Assembly: GCA_041753075.1 (NCBI GenBank) | Contig: JBGSVE010000054.1 | Coordinates: forward strand, 1 to 64,000 | DNA: 64,000 bases | DNA from: UBA6163 sp041753075 | GTDB lineage: Bacteria > Planctomycetota > Planctomycetia > Pirellulales > Pirellulaceae | Direction of reading: 5' to 3' | In this document: piece by piece, positions 1-7,689 of the stretch | Numbering within the stretch: position 1 is the first letter of the stretch | How the letters are laid out: each line of letters begins with the position of its first letter | Made by a program: the position numbers and the translations under genes | The notes under the pieces: model-generated | The model's database searches: none | Seen by the model: the letters and a program-made list of their open reading frames with translations, nothing else | Told to the model about the DNA's origin: nothing

Positions 1-6
1 GAGAAA

Positions 7-33
7 GTCGCCGGCGGGTATCCCGCCGGCGAC
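7..33. repeat. perfect GC-rich hairpin
   Basis: Two 12-base arms (7-18 and 22-33) are exact reverse complements around a TAT loop. No T-run follows on either side, so it is not a classical intrinsic terminator. It lies in the 176 bases before the 3' end of the glycosidase gene, where I see no gene. Confidence 0.75.
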
Positions 34-176
34 CGACGAGCACCTTTGGCGCACGGTCGACCGGGCTATTCCTTCCAAAGTTGCGTCCCCGCAGAGCTTC
101 AGTCCGCTTCACCCGGCACGTCAATTGTACGGCACAGGATCATCCTTCAGTCACTTTGGACACGGGAGCCATCCCT

Positions 177-1298
177 CTAAAAATCCAACAGCACATCCTG
201 CCTATCCACGATAAACCCGGATGGACCAAACAATTCGTAGGATGCGTTGGTTTCAACTTGATTGGTTTTGTCGTCGATATAGAACGCTCCGAATCGTGAA
301 TCATTGAGCGCGTGAAAGGTAGCGATCTCGATTGAGTCGCGATGTTCGATCAAACTGACAAACATGGCCGCGATGAATTGCAATTCCGCTCCGGTGTTCT
401 TCCATTGATCCAGGCCCTCAACCCCGACGTTCCATTCGGTGTACCAGATTGGTTTGCCGGGCATTAAAGCGCGGAGTTTCGCAGCGGGATTAACGACCAT
501 TGCTTCGGGGTGCAGCATCGCTTCGGTGGAGACCTGTTTGCCATCCTCAAGGGCAATCCCTTGTCCTCCGTAATACTCATGGAACACAATTGCATCGAAC
601 CACTGTTCCTTGGCCAGCGGAGCATTCCAGATTTCTTCATAGTTCGCTGGGTTACGGAAGGGTGCGAAGCACGCTCCGACTTTTACCTCGGGACGATTCT
701 TTTTAAGCGCTTCGGCAATCGGTCTCGATGCGGCGATGTAGCTGCTTACATCGGCCAGCGAGCGACCGTCCCAATACGGTTCGTTAGCCATTTCGACGGC
801 CGTAACTTTCACGCACAGCGAATCGAGCTTCTCAAGCAACGCCAGTGTGCTTGCGGGCGTTTCCTCATAAACATTTAACACCCAAATCGGCGACAGATTA
901 TTGCGACGAACGACCCGTGCGAATCCCGCTAAATCATACGGACGGCCAATTTTGCGAAACAGGTTCAAATGCTCCGCTGCCCAACCTGTCTTGTCATTTG
1001 TCGGTGCCGAGAAAGTATCTTGTTTCCATAAAAAATTATTCGCCAGCGTGCCGCCTGGGAATCGCAAACTCTGCGGTCTGAGTGCTCGCACAGCATCTTC
1101 GAATTGGGAGCTATCGTAGCCAATGCCTTGCAACATGATCGCAGTCGCCATGTCGGTATTGAACGTATACAGTTGCTGTGGCAACGGTTCGCCAGCACCG
1201 AACTGCACCGCGATCGGCGGATCGCCAGCGTGGGATCGGGTCAGTAGAATGAGTGAAAAAACGAGAATAGTGAAATAAATAGCGAGTCTGCGTGACAT
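177..1298 (-). CDS. secreted clan GH-A-like glycosidase
   Basis: Predicted exported glycoside hydrolase of 373 residues. A hydrophobic leader (about residues 4-24 from this start) ends near an SHAGDPP stretch and looks like a Sec signal peptide. The body has (beta/alpha)8 clan A hallmarks: an RFPGG strand near residue 80, an acid/base motif MANEPYW with Glu about 173, an HEYY motif near 241, and a nucleophile-type strand WYTEWN with Glu about 288. The spacing of about 115 residues between the two glutamates fits retaining clan A enzymes such as arabinofuranosidase- or GH39/GH79-like proteins; the substrate cannot be read from sequence. The ATG at 1298 is preferred over an in-frame TTG seven codons upstream because it starts directly at the MSRRL leader. 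It is transcribed away from the next gene, with a palindromic repeat between them. Confidence 0.72.
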   Translation of the reverse strand: MSRRLAIYFTILVFSLILLTRSHAGDPPIAVQFGAGEPLPQQLYTFNTDMATAIMLQGIGYDSSQFEDAVRALRPQSLRFPGGTLANNFLWKQDTFSAPTNDKTGWAAEHLNLFRKIGRPYDLAGFARVVRRNNLSPIWVLNVYEETPASTLALLEKLDSLCVKVTAVEMANEPYWDGRSLADVSSYIAASRPIAEALKKNRPEVKVGACFAPFRNPANYEEIWNAPLAKEQWFDAIVFHEYYGGQGIALEDGKQVSTEAMLHPEAMVVNPAAKLRALMPGKPIWYTEWNVGVEGLDQWKNTGAELQFIAAMFVSLIEHRDSIEIATFHALNDSRFGAFYIDDKTNQVETNASYELFGPSGFIVDRQDVLLDF

Positions 1299-1327
1299 CC
1301 TGAAAACCTTATGTAACAAACGTCGCT

Positions 1328-1373
1328 GGAGTCACCAGACTTCAGACCCAGCAGTCCGAAGTCTGGCGACTCC
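1328..1373. repeat. family 1 palindrome (GTAGCC/CGCCAGA type)
   Basis: Arms 1328-1343 and 1358-1373 pair at 15 of 16 positions. The right arm continues into GGCTAC, the complement of the GTAGCC seen at the other family members (6881-6928 and 38616-38701). It sits between two divergently oriented genes, so it is not an obvious terminator. Confidence 0.75.
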
Positions 1374-1466
1374 GGCTACGGTCCTCAGTAAATATAGCCT
1401 AGCCAATCTTATTAAAATCGCCATCATCATTTAAACTTCAACCTCAAATTATTCCCGGAGATTAAC

Positions 1467-1934
1467 ATGTTGCCAGTCGCTCGAATCATTGTCGCTGTTG
1501 TTGTCATTGCCGCGTTTTGCTGCGGCGAAGTCGCGCACGGCGTTGAATCTTGGAACGCTTTTCGTGGACCGGATGGCAACGGCATCGCTGCGTCGGACAC
1601 CAATCTACCCTTGGAATGGTCGCAGACCAAGAACGTCGATTGGCTCGTCTACTGTGTCAGCGACGACGGGATTGCGATTTGTGTCGAGGCCGACTCGGGT
1701 GAAGTTGTTTACCGAAATCGCTTGGGCGGCAACTTTTCCGCGTCGCCTTTGTTATCCGGCAATCGTCTTTATTTCACCAACGAAGCCCGTGTGACCACGG
1801 TCGTGCGTTCCGGTCGCGAATTCGAGGTGCTGGCGGAGAGCGATCTGGGCGAACGGACGCTGGCATCATTCGCCGTCGTCGATTCTTCGCTACTCATCCG
1901 CACCGCAAACGCCCTGTACCGGATAAGCCAGTGA
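1467..1934 (+). pseudogene. PQQ-like beta-propeller gene with internal deletion
   Basis: The 155-residue reading frame keeps both ends of a secreted planctomycete PQQ/BamB-like propeller protein and lacks the middle. Residues 1-25 are a signal peptide. Residues 29-59 (WNAFRGPDGNG ... TKNVDW) match the usual start of the mature protein. From residue 60 onward (LVYCVSDDGI ... RLGGNFSASPLL ... LYRIS) it reads like the last blades of the family. Full-length relatives have roughly 400 or more residues, so about 250 appear lost in frame at about base 1640. The start retains a GGAG ribosome site at the expected distance. It may still make a short secreted protein, but a closed propeller is not possible. 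The family assignment is from memory of its motifs. Confidence 0.65.
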
Positions 1935-2059
1935 GGTAACCGTGTGCGATTGCGTTGATTCGAAATCGTGGTACGCTGATTATTCTCATTTTGCCTTCGT
2001 CAAGTTTCTTTTTGGCGGACCAGCGGCAACCGATTTCTCGTTCGCCCAAGGAGGCGATC

Positions 2060-3145
2060 ATGGTGGGGATGATACCTAGGCTATCGGACTCGCTGTTGCT
2101 CGAACCTTGCGACATTCAACCATCACAAAGCGGATGGGAAGTTGTCGGTGTTTTCAATCCCGCCGTTACGATGGTTGGCGACCAATTACTCATGCTGGCG
2201 AGAGTCGCCGAACGTCCCGCCGAGAAGCGTCACGGATCGACGCCGCTGCCGCGTTGGACAAGTGATGGAGCAGCGGAGGTTGATTGGGTTCGCGATGAAG
2301 ATTTGCACAAGACCGACGCCCGTGTTGTCGCGCTAAATCACGGTGGTGATCTTCGATTGACGTCGGTGTCCCATTTTCAAATCTATCGTCAATCGAAACT
2401 TGCCAACGAAACCTGGGAGTACGTTGCTGCGTTACTGCCCACAGGCCCTTGGGAAGAATACGGCATCGAAGATGCTCGGATTACTAAGATCGATAAAATC
2501 TATTGGATCACCTACGTTTCAGTGTCCCGTTCGGGCGCGGCGACGGCGATTATGTCGTCGGCGGACTTCGTAACCTTCCAACGTCATGGAATCATTTTTG
2601 CCAGCGAGAACAAGGACGTAATTTTATTCCCGAACCGAATTGCCGGGAACTTTGTTGCGCTACATCGGCCGAACCCTCGCTCTCATTTTCGCCCGCCGCA
2701 GATCTGGATCGCTCGCTCGCCGGATCTCCTACACTGGGGCCGCCATGAACCGATTCTCAGTGGCCGCCAATGTTGGGAGGGTGACCGCATCGGCAGCGGC
2801 ACACCGCCGATATTGATCGACGAAGGTTGGTTAACGATTTACCACGGCAGTGAATCCTCAAATGTCGCTGGAACAGTGGGTCGATATGCGGCTGGCGCAC
2901 TGCTGCTGGATCGCGACGATCCGAGTCGCGTGATTTCTCGGTCGCGTGAGCCGATCATGCTACCGACGACCGACTATGAAACGAGCGGCTTTGTTCCGAA
3001 CGTCGTGTTCCCGACCGCGATGTTGGAGATTGGCGATGAATTGCAGGTGTTCTACGGGGCCGCCGACACATCGGTCGCGATGACTCGTTTTTCAAAGCGG
3101 ACAGTTCTCGATTCGCTAGTTTTAGAAAGTGACTCTCAATCTTGA
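2060..3145 (+). CDS. GH130 family beta-mannoside phosphorylase-like protein
   Basis: A 361-residue cytoplasmic protein with the five-bladed-propeller pattern of GH130: FNPAV near residue 32, LMLARVAER with arginines suited to phosphate binding (44-52), YGIEDAR with the presumed catalytic acid Asp138, GSGTPP and an IYHG strand. Family members phosphorolyse or hydrolyse beta-mannosidic bonds, commonly releasing mannose 1-phosphate. The start at 2060 is chosen over an in-frame start 35 codons upstream because AAGGAGG lies five bases before it. The TGA stop overlaps the TTG start of the next gene in a TTGA junction, which implies translational coupling with the glycosyltransferase. The linkage specificity is not determinable here. 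Confidence 0.85.
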   Translation: MVGMIPRLSDSLLLEPCDIQPSQSGWEVVGVFNPAVTMVGDQLLMLARVAERPAEKRHGSTPLPRWTSDGAAEVDWVRDEDLHKTDARVVALNHGGDLRLTSVSHFQIYRQSKLANETWEYVAALLPTGPWEEYGIEDARITKIDKIYWITYVSVSRSGAATAIMSSADFVTFQRHGIIFASENKDVILFPNRIAGNFVALHRPNPRSHFRPPQIWIARSPDLLHWGRHEPILSGRQCWEGDRIGSGTPPILIDEGWLTIYHGSESSNVAGTVGRYAAGALLLDRDDPSRVISRSREPIMLPTTDYETSGFVPNVVFPTAMLEIGDELQVFYGAADTSVAMTRFSKRTVLDSLVLESDSQS

Positions 3146-5409
3146 CCAAAACTGATCTGAAAAAAATCGCCTTCGTCGGTGATTATCTGCCTCGCAAATG
3201 CGGCATTGCGACCTTTACTCACGATTTGCGGACGGCAATCGCCAAAGCGTCCAAGGCAAAGTGCATTGTTGTTCCGATCGATGACATTATTGGCGGCTAT
3301 GAGTATGAGAACGCGGTTAAATTCCAAGTCGTTGAACAAGAAATCGAAGATTATCGCGCCGCCGCCGACTTTCTGAATTTCAGTAATGTCGATCTCGTCT
3401 GTTTACAGCATGAGTTTGGAATCTTTGGCGGTCCGTGCGGCAGTCATATATTGGCATTGTTACAAGATCTGCGGATGCCGATCGTCACCACGCTGCACAC
3501 CGTTTTGTCGGAGCCCAGCCAGACGCAGCGCGCCGTCATGGTGCAGTTGATTCGACTTTCCGCGCGACTCATTGTTATGACCGAGCGATGCCGCCAAACG
3601 CTGATCAACACCTATTCTGTCGATATGAAGCAAGTGGACTTGATCGCGCACGGCATTCCCAATGTGCCTGAAATTGATCAACGGGTTTTGAAAGAGCAAT
3701 TCAACGTCGAAGACAAAGCCGTTGCGCTGACGTTCGGATTGCTTTCACCTGGAAAAGGAATTGAGCATGTCTTACAAGCAATCCCCGAGATTGTTGCGCG
3801 TTTCCCTGAATTCATCTATCTCGTGCTCGGTGCAACGCACCCAAGTTTAATTCGCGAGCAAGGCGAACGCTATCGAATCAGCCTGGAGCGGATGGCGAAA
3901 GAACTGGGCATCACCAAGCACGTGAGTTTCTACAACCGATTTGTCGAGCTGGAAGAACTGACAGAGTTCATCGGTGCGGCGGATCTTTACATCACGCCTT
4001 ATTTGAATGTGAAGCAAGCCGTCTCGGGCACCTTGGCCTATGCGTTTGGTTGTGGCCAAGCCGTCATATCAACACCCTATTGGCACGCCGAAGAGTTATT
4101 GGCGGATGGTCGCGGAGTGCTCGTTCCCTTTGCGGACTCGTCCGCGATCGCTCGCGAAGTCATCGGGCTGATCGGCGATAACGAACGGCGTTTGGCGATG
4201 CGAGCGCAAGCCCACAAGCTCGGTCGCTCGATGACGTGGGATCACGTTGCCAAGTCGTACCTGGCGTCTTTCCAGCAGGCTCGAGACGAGCGTCGTAGCC
4301 AACGCAAACCGCTGGCGGTTCGGACTCTCGACGAGCAACCGCTGGCCCTACCCCACATGCAACTTGATCATTTGCGGCACCTCAGCGATTCAACCGGCAT
4401 CGTCCAGCACGCGATCTATACGGTTCCCGATCATGCCCACGGCTACTGCACCGATGACAACGCGCGGGCCTTGATTCTGACCGTCTTGCTCGAAGAACAA
4501 GGCAAGGATTCACCCGAGGTGCATTCGTTGGCTTCTCGTTACGCGGCGTTTCTCAATTTTGCTTTCGATCGCGACACTCGTCGGTTTCGTAACTTCATGA
4601 GCTACGAACGGCATTGGTTGGAGGTCGATGGTTCGGACGATTCGCAAGGCCGCGCATTATGGGCGCTGGGAACCTGCATCGGCCGGTCGCGTCGCGCCGG
4701 TTTGGCCGCTTGGGCTCGCGAATTGTTCCATCGCGCCATGCCAGCGTGTGAGAATACCACGTCGCCGCGTACATGGGCATTTGGGATCATGGGTATCCAG
4801 GAGTACCTGAGGCGCTATAGCGGTGATCGCGCCGCCGCGACAATGAGCCAACGACTCGCCGACCGATTGATCGAAATGTATGAATCGATAGCCACCGATG
4901 ATTGGCCATGGTTTGAGAACATCACGACTTACAACAATGCAAAGTTATCACAATCATTGATCACCCATGGTCGCTGGTCCAACGACCAGCGAGCGGCCGA
5001 CATTGGTTTGAAATCGTTGCGATGGCTCTGCGAAAAACAGCTTTCCCCCCAAGGGCGATTCCGCCCGATCGGTTCCAATGGCTTCAGTCGCGATGGTGGC
5101 GTGGCGGCGGTCTTTGACCAGCAAGCGATCGAAGCTTACGCAATGGTTTCCTCATCGATCGAAGCCTTTGCAGTTAGCAAAGATCCGTTTTGGAATGAGC
5201 AAGCTCACTTGGCATTCGATTGGTTTCTGGGTCGCAATGATCTCGGCCAAGCGATCTACGACCCAGCCACAGGCGGCTGTTATGACGGCCTGATGGAAAA
5301 CCAAGTCAACGAAAATCAAGGTGCCGAATCGACACTCGCATTTTTACTCTCGCTGGTGGAAATGCGCGGACTTAGCGCAACCATGCGCGAGACCTCAAGT
5401 TCACCTTAA
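3142..5409 (+). CDS. GT4-type glycosyltransferase fused to alpha/alpha-toroid domain
   Basis: A 755-residue two-part protein. Residues 1 to about 385 have a GT-B fold of the GT4 type: an N-terminal IAFVGDYLPRKCGIATF strand-loop, LQHEFGIFGG, a LTFGLLSPGKGIEHVLQAI strand opening the second Rossmann domain, and the donor-site segment SGTLAYAFGCGQAVIS. Residues from about 400 to 755 form a helical repeat region (HGYCTDDNAR, DDSQGRALWALG, WFENITTYNNAKLSQSLI) resembling an (alpha/alpha)6 six-hairpin glycosidase barrel. The start is a TTG overlapping the previous stop, and the next gene follows after 23 bases. A glycosyltransferase held between two phosphorylase-type enzymes suggests coupled synthesis and recovery of one polysaccharide, probably a mannan; that is inference. 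No signal peptide or membrane segment is seen. Confidence 0.8.
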   Translation: MTKTDLKKIAFVGDYLPRKCGIATFTHDLRTAIAKASKAKCIVVPIDDIIGGYEYENAVKFQVVEQEIEDYRAAADFLNFSNVDLVCLQHEFGIFGGPCGSHILALLQDLRMPIVTTLHTVLSEPSQTQRAVMVQLIRLSARLIVMTERCRQTLINTYSVDMKQVDLIAHGIPNVPEIDQRVLKEQFNVEDKAVALTFGLLSPGKGIEHVLQAIPEIVARFPEFIYLVLGATHPSLIREQGERYRISLERMAKELGITKHVSFYNRFVELEELTEFIGAADLYITPYLNVKQAVSGTLAYAFGCGQAVISTPYWHAEELLADGRGVLVPFADSSAIAREVIGLIGDNERRLAMRAQAHKLGRSMTWDHVAKSYLASFQQARDERRSQRKPLAVRTLDEQPLALPHMQLDHLRHLSDSTGIVQHAIYTVPDHAHGYCTDDNARALILTVLLEEQGKDSPEVHSLASRYAAFLNFAFDRDTRRFRNFMSYERHWLEVDGSDDSQGRALWALGTCIGRSRRAGLAAWARELFHRAMPACENTTSPRTWAFGIMGIQEYLRRYSGDRAAATMSQRLADRLIEMYESIATDDWPWFENITTYNNAKLSQSLITHGRWSNDQRAADIGLKSLRWLCEKQLSPQGRFRPIGSNGFSRDGGVAAVFDQQAIEAYAMVSSSIEAFAVSKDPFWNEQAHLAFDWFLGRNDLGQAIYDPATGGCYDGLMENQVNENQGAESTLAFLLSLVEMRGLSATMRETSSSP

Positions 5410-5432
5410 CGCCCTCGGATAGACGGATACGC

Positions 5433-6878
5433 ATGCAAATCAAACGAACCGGAATCGTGCTTTCACCCAACAAACAACGCGTGGTCTTGCGACCGTTCCA
5501 GCCACCCGGGAACGACCGAATACTTCGCGTAATCGCTCGTGTCTGCACGCTTTCGGAGAATGAAGTTGACATCCAGCTTGCGAACGTGCTGGAAGAATTT
5601 CATGGTCGGCATCAAAAACCCAAGGCGTTCTTCGAGCGACGATTTCTTGACCTTCGACACCACCTACTGACCGATACACCGCTGACTGAAAACCGCCGTC
5701 TGTTGCTGGGAGCATACTTCACCCAGGAGTACGCCTTGGAATCGGCTGCACTCTTCAATCCGTCGCTGGTGTGGCATCCCGACCAGACAAAACTTCTGCA
5801 GGGTTCCAGGCGGTTCGCGATGAGCCTGCGGGCGGTTGGCGAAGGGCACGTTTCGTCCATTGTTTTTCGCAGCGGAACCGTTAGCCGTGACTTGCAAATT
5901 ACCATCGATGAAGCCAATCGTTTCGTCACAACGCCACGTTTTGTGCCTGATTCGTGTTATGAGAACGATCTCTTCCGACGCAAGTTGATCGAACTGGGGT
6001 TGGGCACCCCATTCACTTACGAAGTTTTAGCTGGGCTTTCGGGCGAGTTTACGCTGGATCAACTGGAAACACGTCTAAAGGCTTTGCTTCGCGAGCACCG
6101 CTCGCATCACAACGAACTTGCACCGCTGGTCGAGCAAGTCGTAATGCTGGCGAAGTCCAACTATGAGATCCAATACACGCCGGATCATCAACTCTCCGAG
6201 CGGCTGATTTTTCCTTTCAGTCCCACCGAAACCAATGGTATCGAAGACGCCCGCTTCGTTCAATTTCGCAATGAAGACGGCAGCAGTCGATACTACGCGA
6301 CCTACAGCGCTTACGATGGACGGATGGTTTTGCCGCAATTACTGGAAACGAAGGATTTCCTGCGATTCAAAATGCACACGCTCAACGGTCCGGCGGTTTC
6401 CAATAAAGGGATGGCGTTGTTCCCGCGTAAGATCAATGGGCACTACGCGATGCTGGGTCGACAAGACGGCGAGCATCTGTTCTTGATGTATTCTGATATG
6501 CTCTACTTTTGGCACATCAGCGAACTGATCATCAAACCCACCAACCCATGGGAATACGTACAGATGGGAAACTGCGGTTCGCCAATCGAAACGGATGCTG
6601 GCTGGCTCGTTCTGACCCATGGCGTCGGTGCCATGCGAAAATACTGCATTGGTGCGATGCTGTTGGATTTGAAAGACCCTTCAAAAATTATCGCACGATT
6701 ACATCAACCGCTCATCACTCCCAACGAAGTCGAGCGCGAAGGTTACGTTCCTAATGTCGTCTACACGTGTGGTGCGATCATCCATCAAAACCATTTGGTC
6801 ATTCCCTACGCCATGTCCGACTATGCAACGACGTTTGCCACCATCGAAGTTGCGGAACTCTTGGCAAATATGGCTTAG
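5433..6878 (+). CDS. GH130 family protein with N-terminal extension
   Basis: 481 residues. The GH130 signature appears twice over in order: LFNPSLV near residue 108 with a downstream SLRAVGEGH arginine segment, NGIEDAR with presumed catalytic Asp about 272, GPAVSNKGMALFPRKI, GNCGSPIETDAGWLVLTHGVG and EGYVPNVVY. It is longer than the first GH130 protein because of about 100 extra N-terminal residues and a roughly 100-residue helical insert before the catalytic Asp, a layout seen in the larger GH130 subfamilies. It is the third gene of the operon, 23 bases after the glycosyltransferase stop. It presumably acts on a related beta-mannoside with different chain-length or linkage preference from the first enzyme. 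Confidence 0.82.
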   Translation: MQIKRTGIVLSPNKQRVVLRPFQPPGNDRILRVIARVCTLSENEVDIQLANVLEEFHGRHQKPKAFFERRFLDLRHHLLTDTPLTENRRLLLGAYFTQEYALESAALFNPSLVWHPDQTKLLQGSRRFAMSLRAVGEGHVSSIVFRSGTVSRDLQITIDEANRFVTTPRFVPDSCYENDLFRRKLIELGLGTPFTYEVLAGLSGEFTLDQLETRLKALLREHRSHHNELAPLVEQVVMLAKSNYEIQYTPDHQLSERLIFPFSPTETNGIEDARFVQFRNEDGSSRYYATYSAYDGRMVLPQLLETKDFLRFKMHTLNGPAVSNKGMALFPRKINGHYAMLGRQDGEHLFLMYSDMLYFWHISELIIKPTNPWEYVQMGNCGSPIETDAGWLVLTHGVGAMRKYCIGAMLLDLKDPSKIIARLHQPLITPNEVEREGYVPNVVYTCGAIIHQNHLVIPYAMSDYATTFATIEVAELLANMA

Positions 6879-6880
6879 CT

Positions 6881-6928
6881 AGGAACGAGCGGTCACTTAC
6901 TGGCGTAGCCGAACTCGCCAGAGTTCGG
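6881..6928. repeat. family 1 palindromic element, copy A
   Basis: A 48-base element whose 3' part, CCGAACTCGCCAGAGTTCGG (6909-6928), is a hairpin with an 8-base stem and GCCA loop. It matches 38616-38663 over the same 48 bases without gaps at about 41 positions, starting at AGG..CGAGCGGTCA. It lies two bases after the GH130 stop and directly abuts the decayed glycosidase remnant. Confidence 0.8.
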
Positions 6929-6930
6929 TC

Positions 6931-7440
6931 GCCGCGGTCTGTCGCTCAAGCCCAACCGTATTTTGCCACGACTTGATGAACGAACCGATCCTTGCCGGTG
7001 AGAAACTGGAGACGCGGTGGTTGGGTGGCGAATTGGGCGGCAAGTTCTTTGTGCAGCGATTGGCGTTGGATTTAGCTGGTCGAACGAGACAGCAGCTCGC
7101 CAGAGCGTGGGTCGACAAAATGGTGGACGTGATCCACAAACACGACGACCAGCATTTAGTTACGGTCGGCGTGATCGCCGGAGGTGCGCGAACGACTTGA
7201 TTTTGCGTCGGTCCATTTCTATCCCGAGGCGGGTGAAGTCGGCAAAGCGATCACGGCATTGAAGGCGTACGACATTGGCAAGCCGCTGGCGTTGAGGAGA
7301 CAATGGTTTCCGCAAGTTGTGATTCCGCCGGGGCTAGCCCGACGGAAATCAATCAATCAATGCTCGTCATGCACGCGGCAGGTATGGTTTTGGGACAAAA
7401 AATGGCTGCGATAGCTGGGTGTCAAGACCAAAGTTTGAAC
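6931..7440 (+). pseudogene. decayed GH5-like glycoside hydrolase
   Basis: Fragments of a cellulase-family (GH5-like) protein in different frames. Frame 1 (6931-7200) contains SPTVFCHDLMNEP, the strand carrying the Asn-Glu acid/base pair, followed by WLGGELGGKFFVQ and WVDKMVDVIHKHD, and ends at a premature TGA. A second frame (from 7184) resumes with LDFASVHFYPEAGEV and ALKAYDIGKPL, the strand that normally leads into the nucleophile. From about 7290 a VEET-like nucleophile segment appears in a third frame (GTT GAG GAG ACA). About 20 residues between the first two blocks are missing, and the whole N-terminal half is absent. At least two frameshifts and a 5' truncation make it non-functional. 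Confidence 0.75.
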
Positions 7441-7689
7441 AGCCCAGCGGTAGTTTGGCTGCAAAAATTGATCTTGTCATGAAATTCAGTTGCGGAAATT
7501 TTATCCCGAAAGGATTGAAGCGATTTGCCAGTGTTTGAGCGCGGCGACATAACCGCAGAAAGGCACCCGCCCAAACGATTGAGGACAGTCGTTCTACAAT
7601 TTGAGAACTCCGCAATTCGAGTTTGACGCACGCGGCGAAAAACCAGTACGCTTGCGGTTCGCAATCGGATCCCGAGGCCAGCCAATAAC
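7441..7689. other. non-coding spacer before the AsmA-like gene
   Basis: No convincing reading frame. It holds one half-copy of the TTGTAGAAC repeat family on the minus strand (7567-7599) and the 5' region of the following gene. I see no clear RNA gene or terminator. Confidence 0.5.
7567..7599 (-). repeat. family 2 repeat, half-copy
   Basis: Read on the minus strand, this stretch starts TTGTAGAACG and ends GTTTGGGCGG. It matches the left half of the element at 48351-48383 at about 29 of 33 positions. The second arm of the large palindrome is absent, so it is a truncated or decayed copy. Confidence 0.7.
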
